Below are positions 34,263 to 42,725 of a stretch of 45,174 nucleotides of DNA, piece after piece (within the stretch, counting starts at the first letter, position 1; the number at the start of each line of letters is the position of its first letter). The position numbers and the translations under genes were made by a program. Source of the stretch: Frankia torreyi (GTDB lineage Bacteria; Actinomycetota; Actinomycetes; Frankiales; Frankiaceae); the NCBI RefSeq assembly GCF_000948395.1, contig NZ_JYFN01000006.1:1-45174 (forward strand). The letters run 5' to 3'. Below the pieces are notes generated by a model that saw only the letters and a list, made by a program, of their open reading frames with translations, made no database searches and was not told the DNA's origin.

Positions 34263-34717
34263 GCACCCAGCCCGCCGCGCGACACGACGCACACAGCGTC
34301 GGCGCGGGCAGCGACGCCGCCACGGCCGAACGGCTCGCGGCCCTGGCCGACGGCCTCTACGCCGCCTGGGCGGAACCCGCGGTGTCCCGGCGCGACGAAC
34401 TGCTCGCCGACTGCTGCGTCCCCGCGGTGACCTACGCCAACCCGCTGGGCGAGGCCGCCGGCATCATCGAGTTCGCCGATCTCATCGGCGAGTTCCTCGC
34501 GCCCTACCCGGGGCATCGGCCGGTGCGCACCAGCGGGGTCGACGTGCACCACCGTCGCGCCCGCTGGGAGTGGGGACTGCGCAACAGCATCGGACAGATC
34601 GTGCTGGCGGGCCTCGACGTCGTCACCTTCACCGAGCGGCCGCGCCTGGAGACCATCAGCACCTTCTTCGGGCCTCCGCCGCGGCCGGTCTACTCCTTCG
34701 GCGCGGCACCAGCCTGA
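34259..34717 (+). CDS. SnoaL/NTF2-like protein
   Basis: 152 aa with the cone-shaped NTF2-like pattern: an N-terminal helix (AERLAALADGLYAAWAE), then VTYANPLGEAAGIIEFADLIGEFLAPYPGHRPVR and a beta-rich end (ARWEWGLRNSIGQIVLAGLDVVTFTE, RLETISTFFGPPP). Such proteins act as cyclases, isomerases or binding partners in natural-product pathways. Which one applies here cannot be read. The start overlaps the ligase stop (ATGA), so it belongs to the same operon. Confidence 0.8.
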   Translation: MSTQPAARHDAHSVGAGSDAATAERLAALADGLYAAWAEPAVSRRDELLADCCVPAVTYANPLGEAAGIIEFADLIGEFLAPYPGHRPVRTSGVDVHHRRARWEWGLRNSIGQIVLAGLDVVTFTERPRLETISTFFGPPPRPVYSFGAAPA

Positions 34718-34771
34718 ACCCGCACCGCCCATCCCGATCCCCCACCGCCCATCCCCCACCTGGAGGAAATC

Positions 34772-35197
34772 GTGCCCAGCACCCGCGCAGCACTGCGGAC
34801 CGCAGCCGTCGGCGCGACCGGCGCCGTGGCGGCCGGCCTGTTCGGCGCCATCCCCGCCGACGCATCCACCCCGATTCAGTCCACCGGCTGCACCGTCACC
34901 GCCTGGCCGCCCACCGGCGGCTCGACGATCTTCGCGAACGGTGGGATCACCTGCGACCCCCGGTACTCGGGCAACATGCAGATCAGCAACCAGTTGCGGA
35001 AGTACGCGAACGGGCAGTGGATGTCCGTCGGGGACCCGGTCAAGAAGTCGTACTGGGGCGGCAGCGGCATCGGCGAGGGCACCTCGGTGCCCTGCAGCTT
35101 CAACGGTCAGGCGCAGTTCAAGACCGTGACCACCGGCACCGCGGACGGCATGTCGACCACGGACACCTCCCCGAGCACCACCTACTCCTGCTTCTGA
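34772..35197 (+). CDS. Small secreted protein, four cysteines
   Basis: Not recognised. 141 aa from a GTG at 34772 with GGAGG 7 bases upstream. The Sec signal peptide (1-32) ends AIPADA. The mature part is small, polar and probably beta-rich, with Cys in STGCTV, GITCDP, VPCSFN and the final YSCF; two disulfides are possible. It follows the NTF2-like gene by 54 bases and may be the last gene of the cluster. A strong hairpin at 35233 ends the transcript. Confidence 0.72.
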   Translation: MPSTRAALRTAAVGATGAVAAGLFGAIPADASTPIQSTGCTVTAWPPTGGSTIFANGGITCDPRYSGNMQISNQLRKYANGQWMSVGDPVKKSYWGGSGIGEGTSVPCSFNGQAQFKTVTTGTADGMSTTDTSPSTTYSCF

Positions 35198-35232
35198 TCC
35201 ACCCCTGGCGATCCACCGCCGCTGAGCCCGGC

Positions 35233-35261
35233 GCCGGTACCGGCCACGTGTCGGTACCGGC
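35233..35261 (+). terminator. Terminator-like hairpin after the secreted protein gene
   Basis: GCCGGTACCG and CGGTACCGGC pair perfectly around a 9-base loop, 36 bases after the stop codon. No U tract. Confidence 0.65.
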
Positions 35262-35322
35262 CCGGCCTGGCTAGCCGGTCAGATCCCGACAAAAGACGCG
35301 TCATAGCACCAAATCGGGCCTC

Positions 35323-35339
35323 GTCTTTACCGAAAAGAC
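35323..35339. other. Short hairpin GTCTTT/AAAGAC downstream of pyrH
   Basis: A 6-bp stem with a 5-base loop, in an A/T-richer spot of the interval between convergent genes. A weak terminator candidate for the minus-strand pyrH. Confidence 0.3.
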
Positions 35340-35444
35340 AACAACTGCGCGGCGTACCGTCAACCCACCGCGGCGGGAGTACAACCCCCGGCGTCGGCGG
35401 GCGGCGAGTGCCGAGAACTTCACCGACCGGTGGCGCGGCGCGGC

Positions 35445-36239
35445 TCACACCACCGTTTCGGCGGAACTCGCCAGCGCCGCGGAACCCGACTTCCCACCCG
35501 TGGTGTCGATGACGGTCCCCCGGTGTTCGCCGCGACAGATCGCCGTCATCGCACCCTGCTGCTCGATGTCGAAGATGTGCAGCGGGATACCGAAGTCGCG
35601 GGCAAGAATGAATGCCGACTGATCCATGACCCGCAGCCCCCTGCTGATCACCTCGTCGTAGCTGAGGTGGGAGAAGCGCTGAGCGTCCGGGTTGATCTTC
35701 GGGTCGCTGTCGTAGACGCCGTCGACGCCGTCCTTGGCGGCGAGCACCGCGTCCGCGCCCAGCTCCAGCGCGCGCTGCACCGCCGGGTAGTCGGTGGTGA
35801 GGAAGGGCTGACCGTTCCCGCAGGCGAGAATGACCGTCGCCCCCTTCTCCAGCAGGTGCACGGCCCGCAGCCGGATATAGGGCTCGGCCACCGCCGGGAC
35901 CGGGACCGCCGTCATCACCCGCAGGTTGTCCTCCCCGAGGGCGGTCAGCTTGCCCCGCAGCAGCAGGCTGTTGATGACCGTGCCGAGCATCCCGATGTTG
36001 TCGGCCTCGACCCGATCGATCCCCCACCGGTCCGACTGGTTGCCGCGGAAGAGATTTCCACCGCCGACGACGATCGCCACCTCGACCCCGGACTGACGCA
36101 CCGCGATGATTTCCCGGGCGAGATGTTCCAGCGCATTCGAATCAAAGCCGAATTCGGCGGAACCGGCGATCGCCCGGCCGCTTAGTTTTACGACCACTCG
36201 ACGGTATTTGGCCACAGTCTCCCGCTTCCCCTTTTCCAT
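35445..36239 (-). CDS. PyrH-type uridylate kinase, divergent paralogue
   Basis: 264 aa with the full amino acid kinase fold of bacterial UMP kinases (UMP + ATP to UDP + ADP). Motifs seen: KLSGRAIAGSAEFGF, VEVAIVVGGGNLFRG, ADNIGMLGTVINSLLL, GNGQPFLTTDYPAVQRALELG and DGVYDSDPKINPDA, with LRVMDQSAFILARD near the end. The usual Glu of KLSGE is Arg, and GTGNP is GNGQP. The housekeeping pyrH normally sits between tsf and frr; no such neighbours are here. It may be a specialised paralogue, possibly linked to the acyl-ligase cluster ahead. UMP kinase activity is likely but not certain. A 12-bp palindrome lies 27 bases upstream. Confidence 0.8.
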   Translation of the reverse strand: MEKGKRETVAKYRRVVVKLSGRAIAGSAEFGFDSNALEHLAREIIAVRQSGVEVAIVVGGGNLFRGNQSDRWGIDRVEADNIGMLGTVINSLLLRGKLTALGEDNLRVMTAVPVPAVAEPYIRLRAVHLLEKGATVILACGNGQPFLTTDYPAVQRALELGADAVLAAKDGVDGVYDSDPKINPDAQRFSHLSYDEVISRGLRVMDQSAFILARDFGIPLHIFDIEQQGAMTAICRGEHRGTVIDTTGGKSGSAALASSAETVV

Positions 36240-36550
36240 CGTGCGATCTTAACGTAGCCGGGTCAATGATCGATCATGAGCCCGGGAAGTACTTGGGTAC
36301 ACGGTAGAGCACCCGGCTCCCGGGACCGCGCCATGACCGGCCGGCCACGAAAACAACCCGCACCGGCCGCAACGCGTCAGGTGCCGACGAGGGTGCGTCC
36401 CGACCGACGCCCGCGCGGGCCAGTTCGACGATCTTGGTGTTCCGCCGAGCCGCGCCACGCGAACCTCGTGCCGCCCGCCTCCCAGCGGCGCGGTCGCCGC
36501 GGAGTGGCGCGGTCGCCGACCACGGCGCCGGTACCCGTCCGACACCGCGG
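36240..36550. other. Intergenic region between VOC and pyrH genes
   Basis: About 310 bases with no gene supported. It holds the palindrome ATGATCGATCAT (36266-36277) and the likely pyrH promoter (TTAAGATC near 36247-36254, on the minus strand). Confidence 0.4.
36266..36277. promoter_or_regulatory. 12-bp palindrome upstream of pyrH
   Basis: ATGATCGATCAT is a perfect palindrome 27 bases before the pyrH start, near a TTGACC/TAAGAT-like sequence on the minus strand. A possible operator or methylation-rich site. Confidence 0.4.
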
Positions 36551-36904
36551 CTAGGTCACGATGTGCAGGTACTCGAACACCGTCCCGTCGGGATGCTCGG
36601 CGATCAGTCGGGATCCGTTGGGTGACTCGCCGGGCCCTTCAAGCAGCGCGCCGCCTGCCGAGACGATCGTCGCGGCGACAGCGTCGAGGTCATCGACCAG
36701 CACGGTCGCGGCCCGGTTGCGCAACGGCGCCAGCGCGGCGGGCGTCCCCGCCACCAGGAGGAAAGGCCCGACCCACGCCAGCTCGACGTCGCGAAAGCGG
36801 AAGCGGCGCGTGGGCGCGTCCGAAGCCAGTCGCTGGTAGAGGGGCAGCACGTCGTCCAGCGATTCGACGTAGACCCGGGCGAGCACCTCACGAATCGGAC
36901 TCAC
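36551..36904 (-). CDS. VOC-family (glyoxalase-like) protein
   Basis: A 117-aa single VOC module of paired beta-alpha-beta-beta-beta units: VLARVYVESLDDVLPLYQRL, FRFRDVELAWVGPFLLVAG, ATVLVDDLDAVAATIVSAGG and SRLIAEHPDGTVFEYLHIV. VOC proteins bind a metal and include glyoxalases, dioxygenases and resistance proteins. No function can be assigned. Starts at GTG 36904 (GTGAGTCCG). It stands alone between pyrH and tRNA-Pro, both on the same strand. Confidence 0.85.
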   Translation of the reverse strand: MSPIREVLARVYVESLDDVLPLYQRLASDAPTRRFRFRDVELAWVGPFLLVAGTPAALAPLRNRAATVLVDDLDAVAATIVSAGGALLEGPGESPNGSRLIAEHPDGTVFEYLHIVT

Positions 36905-36989
36905 AGCGCGACGCTACCTCGCCCTGCCCACGGGCCATCGGTGGAGCAGGCCAGGGGTGATCGCTTCAGTGGCGAGCCCAGAGACGACG

Positions 36990-37035
36990 AAAGCCCTGGT
37001 CCGGCCCTCCCGTAGGAGCCTGAGACCAGGGCTTT
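36990..37035 (-). terminator. Strong terminator downstream of tRNA-Pro
   Basis: AAAGCCCTGGTC (36990-37001) and GACCAGGGCTTT (37024-37035) form a perfect 12-bp stem with a second CTCC/GGAG stem in the loop. On the minus strand the 3' arm ends in TTTCGTC, a normal intrinsic terminator tail. Confidence 0.88.
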
Positions 37036-37038
37036 GCG

Positions 37039-37115
<77 letters not shown>

Positions 37116-37190
37116 CGACCGAGATGAAGCATACCCGACGGAGCGGTGGTTCAGGGCAGGGGGTGGTCACGGGTTCGGCCGGCGGTCACG

Positions 37191-37230
37191 CAGACGGGAC
37201 CGCGGTCAGGCAGACGGGACCGCGGTCAGG
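37191..37230. repeat. 20-bp direct repeat at the metallophosphoesterase 3' end
   Basis: Two exact copies of CAGACGGGACCGCGGTCAGG, overlapping the stop codon region of the gene ending at 37206. The GTCAGGCAG junction also occurs in the repeat at 23317. Confidence 0.85.
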
Positions 37231-38231
37231 CAGAGCAGGGTCGCCTCGGGGCGGCAGCCGAGGCGCACCGGGGCGAAGGGCGAGGTCCCCAGGCCCGGGG
37301 ACACGTGCAGCCAGGACGCTCCCGCGGCGGTCGCGTGGCGGGACAGCCCGCGGACCCGGGATCGGTCGAGCCCGCAGTTGCTCACCAGTGCCCCGATTCC
37401 CGGCAGCCGGATCTGGCCGCCGTGGGTGTGACCCGACAGGATGAGGCCGACGCCGTCGGCGGTGAAGGCGTCGAGCACCCGCGGCTCCGGCGTGTGCGAC
37501 AGGCCGAGCGCGAGCTGCGTGCCGGGCTCCGCGGGCCCGGCCACGAGGTCGGGCCGGTCGCGGCGCAGCCGGGCGTCGTCGACCCCGCGCACGTCGATCC
37601 GGCGGCCGCCGGCCGCGAGTACGGCCCGGGTGTTGGTGAGCTCCGTCCAGCCGCTCGCCGCGGTCAGGTCCTTGGCGAGGCCCGCCCAGTCCAGCGGGAC
37701 GCCGGACGGCTCGGCCGGCGCATCGCCGCGCAGGTACCGGTGCGGACTGCGCAGCGTGGGGACGAAGTAGTCGTTGTTCCCCGGGACGAACACACCCGGG
37801 AACGAGTACAGCGGCGCCAGCGCGGTGAGCAGCGGCTCGCGGGCGTCCTCGGCGCAGAGCACGTCACCGGTGAGGGCGACCAGGTCCGGCAGCAGCCGGG
37901 CCAGCTCGGCCAACCACGCGAGCTTGTCCCGCTGGCGCGCCGTGACGTGCAGGTCGGACAGGTGCAGCACGCGCAGCGGTCGCGAGCCGGCGGCAAGCGC
38001 GGGGATCGACAGCCGACGCAGCGTGTAGGCGTTGCGCTCGTACAGCGAGCCGTAGGCGAGCGCGCCCGCCCCGACCACCGCGACCGATGCCGCGAGCCCC
38101 GCGGCCCCGCGCGCCACCCGGCGCCTCGGCGCCCCCACACCCGCCCCCACACCCGCCACCACGACCTCCTCGCGCCCAGACCTCTCGCGCCCAGGCCTCT
38201 CGTGCCCCGACCTCTCGCGCCCCGGCGCCAT
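37206..38231 (-). CDS. Membrane-anchored metallophosphoesterase (YkuE-like)
   Basis: A binuclear-metal phosphoesterase, probably acting at the membrane. 341 aa from the ATG at 38231. This start is uncertain: GTG codons further in (about 38160) or longer frames are possible, and the first 40 residues are a GRERSG-type repeat. One hydrophobic segment follows ([19 protein letters not shown]), then the catalytic motifs: [23 protein letters not shown] (Asn in place of the usual His), LSHTPEP and [13 protein letters not shown], followed by [13 protein letters not shown] and [11 protein letters not shown]. Related proteins include lipid or phosphodiester hydrolases. In mycobacteria it lies next to ponA2, as it nearly does here. 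Confidence 0.88.
   Translation of the reverse strand: MAPGRERSGHERPGRERSGREEVVVAGVGAGVGAPRRRVARGAAGLAASVAVVGAGALAYGSLYERNAYTLRRLSIPALAAGSRPLRVLHLSDLHVTARQRDKLAWLAELARLLPDLVALTGDVLCAEDAREPLLTALAPLYSFPGVFVPGNNDYFVPTLRSPHRYLRGDAPAEPSGVPLDWAGLAKDLTAASGWTELTNTRAVLAAGGRRIDVRGVDDARLRRDRPDLVAGPAEPGTQLALGLSHTPEPRVLDAFTADGVGLILSGHTHGGQIRLPGIGALVSNCGLDRSRVRGLSRHATAAGASWLHVSPGLGTSPFAPVRLGCRPEATLLCLTAVPSA
38163..38223. repeat. 15-bp tandem repeat, four copies
   Basis: Units of GACCTCTCGCGCCCA, two near-exact and two drifted. They encode the ERSGRE-type repeats of the metallophosphoesterase N-terminus, or lie upstream of its true start. Confidence 0.8.
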
Positions 38232-38419
38232 CCCCCGTGCCGCGCATTCGACCCGGCGGACCCACCGCGCCAGAGGGACCACTCCCGTGGCGGCGGCGTG
38301 CCTCGGGCCGTACAACACAGTCTCACCCCCGGTCCGCCGTGGCCGGGCGCCACCCCGGCCGTCGCACCGCCGTGGCCAGGCGTGACCAGGTCCCCCGCGG
38401 ACCATAGGCTTCGTTGACT

Positions 38420-38896
38420 ATGAGCACCCCCACGGAACGGAGCACGCTGCACCAGCGGCTCCGCGCCGACCTGACCACCGCGATGAAGTCCCGCGACGAG
38501 CTGCGGACGTCCACTCTCCGGCTGGCGCTGGCCGCCGTGAAGGACGCGGAGGTCGCCGGCGCCACCGCCCGCGTCCTCGACGACGCGGAGGTCTCGCAGG
38601 TCCTGACCCGCGAGGTGAAGAAGCGACGGGAGGCGGCCGACGCCTACGCCGCGGCCGGTCGCGCCGAACAGGCCGACCGGGAACGCGCCGAGGGCGAGGT
38701 GCTGGGCGAGTACCTGCCTAGCCAGCTCGGCGACGACGAGCTGGCCGCCATCATCGACCGCGTGCTCGCCGAGCTGGACCTCTCCGGGCCGAAGGCGATC
38801 GGCCCGGCGATGAAGGCCGTGCAGGCCGCCGTGGCCGGCCGGGCCGAGGGCGGCCGGGTGGCTGCCCTGGTGAAGGCGAGGCTCACCGGCGGCTGA
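38420..38896 (+). CDS. GatB/YqeY-domain protein
   Basis: A 158-aa protein of the YqeY family: two helical parts related to the tail domain of the GatB amidotransferase subunit, which binds tRNA. Motifs: LHQRLRADLTTAMKSRDELRTSTLRLALAAVK, VLTREVKKRREAADAYAAAGR, EGEVLGEYLPSQLGDDELAAII and GPAMKAVQAAVAGRAEGGRVAALV. The molecular role of free YqeY proteins is not settled. The ATG at 38420 is preferred over the TTG at 38414. It is divergent from the metallophosphoesterase and converges on the penicillin-binding protein gene (9 bases apart). Confidence 0.92.
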   Translation: MSTPTERSTLHQRLRADLTTAMKSRDELRTSTLRLALAAVKDAEVAGATARVLDDAEVSQVLTREVKKRREAADAYAAAGRAEQADRERAEGEVLGEYLPSQLGDDELAAIIDRVLAELDLSGPKAIGPAMKAVQAAVAGRAEGGRVAALVKARLTGG

Positions 38897-38905
38897 CCGT
38901 CGGCG

Positions 38906-41599
38906 CTACCTGCGGTTGCGGCGCGGCCGGCGGGCCCAGTCCGCCGGGTTGGTCCCGGGGCTGGCCGGTGAGCTCAGTTGCTCGCGCGGATTCGCCCCGA
39001 AGACGCCGGGCAGGCCGGGCCCCCCGCCCGGTGGGACGGGCTGCCCCAGCCCCGCCGGCGGCGAGCCTCCTGGCAGCACCGGCGTACCGGTCAACCCGCC
39101 GGAGATCGACAGCTTGATCTCCGTGTTGATGGAGACCGGGCCGCCGGGCGACGGCGACATGTACACCACGATCCCGGGGGCGACCGGCGCGGGGACCGGC
39201 TGCGACGTGACGTGGAACCCGAGCTGGACGAGCATCTGCTCGGCCACCTGCTGCGGCTGGCCGACCACGTTGGGTAGAACCTTCGCCGGCACCTGCGGCT
39301 GGGTGTCGTCCGGCGCCGGCAGCGGCTCGACCGGCAGGCTCAGGCCGTTGATCGTACGGATCATGGTCCGGGACCACACCTGCGCCGGGTATCCGCCGCC
39401 GAAGACGTTGCGGCCGAGCACGTTGGTCAGCGGATGCGAGGTCGGCCCGCGCGGGTCGGCGAGGGTGACCGCCGCGGCGAGCTGCGGGATGTACCCCGCG
39501 AACGAGGCGGTGCTGAAGCCCTCGGCGGTACCCGTCTTGCCCGCGGCCGGCCGGCCGATCTGCCCGTTGCCGCTGGCCGTCCCGTGGTTGATGACGCCCT
39601 GCAGCACGGCACTGACCGTGTCCGCGATCTTCGGGTCGAGCACCTGCTGGCAGGGCGCGCCCGCGTTGAACGGCAGCGGCCGGTCGGCGCCGCCGACCCG
39701 CTGCGTGATCGCGAGGACGGTGCGCGGGTCGCATCGACGCCCCCGCGCCGCCAGCGTCGAATAGGCGGTGGCCAGGTCCATCGTGCTGATTTCGTTGGAG
39801 CCGAGGATCGACGAGCCGTCGACGCGGCTGATCCCGTCGATCCCCTTGCATTCCGGATCGTCGTTCTTGGCCGGGCGGATCCGGCACGAGGAGACGCCCA
39901 TCCGGCGGGCGACCTCGGCCGTCTTCAACACGCCCAGCTTCTCGGCGAGCTGGATGTAGTAGGTGTTGACCGACCCCCAGGTCGCGGTCGTCAGGGAATA
40001 GAAACCGTCCTCGCTCGGATCGGCGTTGCCGTAGCAGTTCTTACCCTGCGGATCCGGGTTCGGGAAGACGTCGGAGTGATAGCAGACGGGGGCGTGCAGC
40101 GTCGTGGACAGCGGCAGGCCGGACTCCAGGGCGGAGATCAGGGTGAACACCTTGAAGGTCGATCCCGGCGAGAAGGAGTCCTCGTCGACCGGATAGACCT
40201 CCTTTGTGTGCACGAAATCCGTCGACAGGCTCGCCGGCTTGCCGTCGTCCGTCGCCCCGTACTCCCGGTTGATCGCGACAGCGAGCACCTGGCCCGTGCC
40301 CGGCTGCATCATCGCGACGCTCGCCGCCACCCGGTTGCCGATCGGGATGACCTCCGCCGCGGCCGACTGCGCGGACTGCTGCGCGACCGGGTCCAGCGTC
40401 GTTCTGATGGTCAGGCCGCCCTCGAACAGCAACCTGCGGGCGTCCTCCTCGGTGGGGGCGAAGGTTCTGTCGTTGAGGAGCTGCTGGCGGACCAGGGCGC
40501 AGAAGAACGGCGCGCCCGAGTCGGCACACGGGTCGGCCGACCGCGCGGGACGGTCGAGCACCAGCTTGCTGTCGTGCGCCTGACGGAAGTCGGCCTGGCT
40601 GAGGTGATGCAGCTCCAGCATCCGGTCGAGCACCACGTTGCGCCGTTCCCGGGCCGCCTGGGGATGCAGCACCGGATTGAAGGAGGTCGGGTTCTTCACC
40701 AGGCCGGCGAGGGTCGCCGCCTGCGGCAGAGTGAGTCGGTCCACGTCGACGTTGAAGTAGTGCTTCGCCGCGACCTCGATGCCGTAGGCGCCGTCGCCGA
40801 AGTAGGCGATGTTCAGGTAGCGCTCGAGGATCTCGTCCTTACTCAGGTGCGCCTCGAGGTAGAGCGCGTACCGCGCCTCCCGCAGCTTTCGCCGCACCGT
40901 CTGCTCGGTGGCGGCCTTCTTTTCCTCCGGCGTGGTGGCCGACATCAGCAGAACGTTCTTGACGTACTGCTGGGTCAGCGTGGACCCGCCCTGAGTCACC
41001 TCGCCGTTCTCCCGGTTGGTCAGATAGGCGCGGGCGAGACCCTTGTAGTCCAGCCCGTCGTGTTCGTAGAAACGCGAGTCCTCGATGTCGACGACGGCCT
41101 GGCGCATCACCTGGGGAACCCGGCTCAGCGGCACGACCTCACGGTTCTGCTCGCCGGACAGGACGGCGATCTGGTTGCCGCGCGCGTCGAGGATCCGCGA
41201 CGCCTGCGCCAGCGGGGGAACCGTGAGGTTCGCCGGCAGGTTCATGAAGTCGTCGGCGCTGTTCTTGACGGTCAACCCCACCGCGCCGACCACCGGCAGC
41301 GCGAGCATGCCGACCAGCACTCCGGCCACCACGCTGAGCACGCCCGCGACGGCCAGCCGGCGCACCGTACGCCCCGCCCGGCGGCCTCCGGTGCCGCCCG
41401 GCCCACCGGATCCGCTCTGGCCGCCGAAACCGCCCCGCCCACCGGAACCGCTCTGGCCGCCCGTGGCGAAGCCCGGCCGGTAGAGGTCGCCGACCTCGCG
41501 GTCCCGCACAGCAGCGGTGGATACCGGGCCGGCCTGCGTCGGCCGGCGCCCGGGGGGTGGCTGCCCAGAGGGCACCGGGTACCCAGGGGGCGTGGTCAT
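38906..41599 (-). CDS. Bifunctional penicillin-binding protein (PonA2-like) with PASTA domain
   Basis: Polymerises and cross-links peptidoglycan outside the membrane. 897 aa. The cytoplasmic N-terminus is Gly/Ser/Gln-rich (GGQSGSGG repeats) and is followed by one membrane helix (about 80-110). The glycosyltransferase domain (GT51) shows DIEDSRFYEHDGLDYKGLARA, with the catalytic Glu in VDIEDSRF, and QGGSTLTQQYVKN. The transpeptidase domain has SxxK in SPGSTFKVFTL, SxN in WGSVNTYYI and KTG in AAGKTGTAEGFS. A PASTA domain (about 760-830; VLPNVVGQPQQVAEQMLVQLGF) and a Pro/Gly-rich tail end the protein. PASTA domains sense muropeptides or lipid II. The whiB gene is divergent upstream. Confidence 0.94.
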   Translation of the reverse strand: MTTPPGYPVPSGQPPPGRRPTQAGPVSTAAVRDREVGDLYRPGFATGGQSGSGGRGGFGGQSGSGGPGGTGGRRAGRTVRRLAVAGVLSVVAGVLVGMLALPVVGAVGLTVKNSADDFMNLPANLTVPPLAQASRILDARGNQIAVLSGEQNREVVPLSRVPQVMRQAVVDIEDSRFYEHDGLDYKGLARAYLTNRENGEVTQGGSTLTQQYVKNVLLMSATTPEEKKAATEQTVRRKLREARYALYLEAHLSKDEILERYLNIAYFGDGAYGIEVAAKHYFNVDVDRLTLPQAATLAGLVKNPTSFNPVLHPQAARERRNVVLDRMLELHHLSQADFRQAHDSKLVLDRPARSADPCADSGAPFFCALVRQQLLNDRTFAPTEEDARRLLFEGGLTIRTTLDPVAQQSAQSAAAEVIPIGNRVAASVAMMQPGTGQVLAVAINREYGATDDGKPASLSTDFVHTKEVYPVDEDSFSPGSTFKVFTLISALESGLPLSTTLHAPVCYHSDVFPNPDPQGKNCYGNADPSEDGFYSLTTATWGSVNTYYIQLAEKLGVLKTAEVARRMGVSSCRIRPAKNDDPECKGIDGISRVDGSSILGSNEISTMDLATAYSTLAARGRRCDPRTVLAITQRVGGADRPLPFNAGAPCQQVLDPKIADTVSAVLQGVINHGTASGNGQIGRPAAGKTGTAEGFSTASFAGYIPQLAAAVTLADPRGPTSHPLTNVLGRNVFGGGYPAQVWSRTMIRTINGLSLPVEPLPAPDDTQPQVPAKVLPNVVGQPQQVAEQMLVQLGFHVTSQPVPAPVAPGIVVYMSPSPGGPVSINTEIKLSISGGLTGTPVLPGGSPPAGLGQPVPPGGGPGLPGVFGANPREQLSSPASPGTNPADWARRPRRNRR

Positions 41600-42151
41600 C
41601 GGCGGACCTCCGTCCAGCCAGGCTGGGACACCAGTCGGAGCATACGGGCCAACATCTGATCAACCCTCTCCGCCCTGACGGGGCAGGCCGGTACAACGAC
41701 GCTCGAGGGGCCACCCAAGCGAGTCGAAAACGCCGTGACCTGGGACACCGCAATTCCGACGGCGGGTGGCGTGGCCGGCCGCCGACGGCGAGCCCTGGAC
41801 GAGCGTGACGACCTCCACATCACCACGCCCGAGGCGGTCCCGCCATGCCCACCAACGGGCTACCGGATCGGAGGGGGCCCTGGAGGTCGGTTCCCATGTC
41901 AGCCGGACAACGGGACCATGGAAGAACTACTCGACTCCCGCAGCGATACTGGAATGTCACCCATCCGACATACGGTTGTCACAGACCGCACTACTGAGGC
42001 GATCCGGATCAATGGCCCGGACTAGTCATTTGGACAACCACCCGTGTGGGGTCTGTGCCGTGGCCACGCCACTCCGTACGGTTTCGGGTCAACGCCACGT
42101 CACCACCCGCACGGGCCCCCTGACCCGGACTCGAGAAGAAAGGCAGGTGGC
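41600..42151. other. Divergent intergenic region, penicillin-binding protein/whiB
   Basis: About 550 bases with no gene supported. Slightly less GC-rich from 41930 to 42030, where promoter elements such as TTGTCA are expected. I cannot place them with confidence. Confidence 0.45.
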
Positions 42152-42508
42152 ATGACCAGAAGCCTGGCCCCCGCCGTCAGCACGACCCTGCGCGCCAACC
42201 CGACCCACCTCGTGGGTTCCACCGTCGACGGCGACTGGACGGCACACGCCGCCTGTCGCGACCTCGACCCGGATGAGCTGTTCGTCCAGGGCGCCGCCCA
42301 GAACCGGGTGAAGACCCGGTGCTTCGGCTGCGCCGTCCGCACCGAGTGCCTCGCCGACGCCCTCGACAACCACGTCGAGTTCGGCGTCTGGGGCGGCATG
42401 ACCGAGCGGGAGCGCCGCGCGCTGCTGCGACGCCGCCCGGACGTCACGTCCTGGCGCAAGCTGCTCGCCGACGCCCAGGCTGATCATCGATCAGCGTCCG
42501 CCGGATAG
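42152..42508 (+). CDS. WhiB-family iron-sulfur regulator (WhiB4-like by context)
   Basis: 118 aa. The four cluster-binding cysteines are Cys35, Cys57, Cys60 and Cys66 (C-x21-C-x2-C-x5-C: AACRDLDPDELF, RCFGCAVRTEC). The GVWGG turn and the basic ERRALLRRR DNA-binding tail follow. WhiB proteins bind sigma factor and DNA and respond to oxygen, nitric oxide or redox state. The ATG at 42152 is supported by AAGGCAGG upstream. Its place between the penicillin-binding protein and the ArsA-like pair matches whiB4 in mycobacteria; the subtype is inferred from that context. It converges with the second ArsA-like gene. Confidence 0.9.
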   Translation: MTRSLAPAVSTTLRANPTHLVGSTVDGDWTAHAACRDLDPDELFVQGAAQNRVKTRCFGCAVRTECLADALDNHVEFGVWGGMTERERRALLRRRPDVTSWRKLLADAQADHRSASAG

Positions 42509-42695
42509 CCCGGACGGGGACGCTGCGCCCACCGAGCCGGCCCGGTCCACCGTCCGGCCCGACACCGCGCGGCAGCACACCCGCCCGACCACCGCATGAC
42601 CGGCACGGGCCCACCAACCCGTGACCCGCACCCGATTCCGCCCGAGGACAGCGTCGTCCCGGTTCGGAACGCAGTCCTTTCCGCCGGCCCTGCGT

Positions 42696-42725
42696 CAGCC
42701 GACGCGGTATCAGCCGACGCGGTAT
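42696..42725. repeat. 15-bp tandem repeat at the ArsA-like gene stop
   Basis: Two exact units of CAGCCGACGCGGTAT followed by a partial third (CAGCCGGC). It abuts the stop codon (42725-42727) of the minus-strand ATPase gene. Confidence 0.85.

Noticed and set aside
37206..38405. Full 399-aa frame as the metallophosphoesterase
   Set aside because: The first 58 residues are non-conserved and overlap the upstream divergent promoter region; the ATG at 38231 is a more reasonable start, though still uncertain.
39434..41659. 741-aa open frame on the plus strand opposite the penicillin-binding protein
   Set aside because: Antisense shadow of a clear gene; no recognisable motifs.
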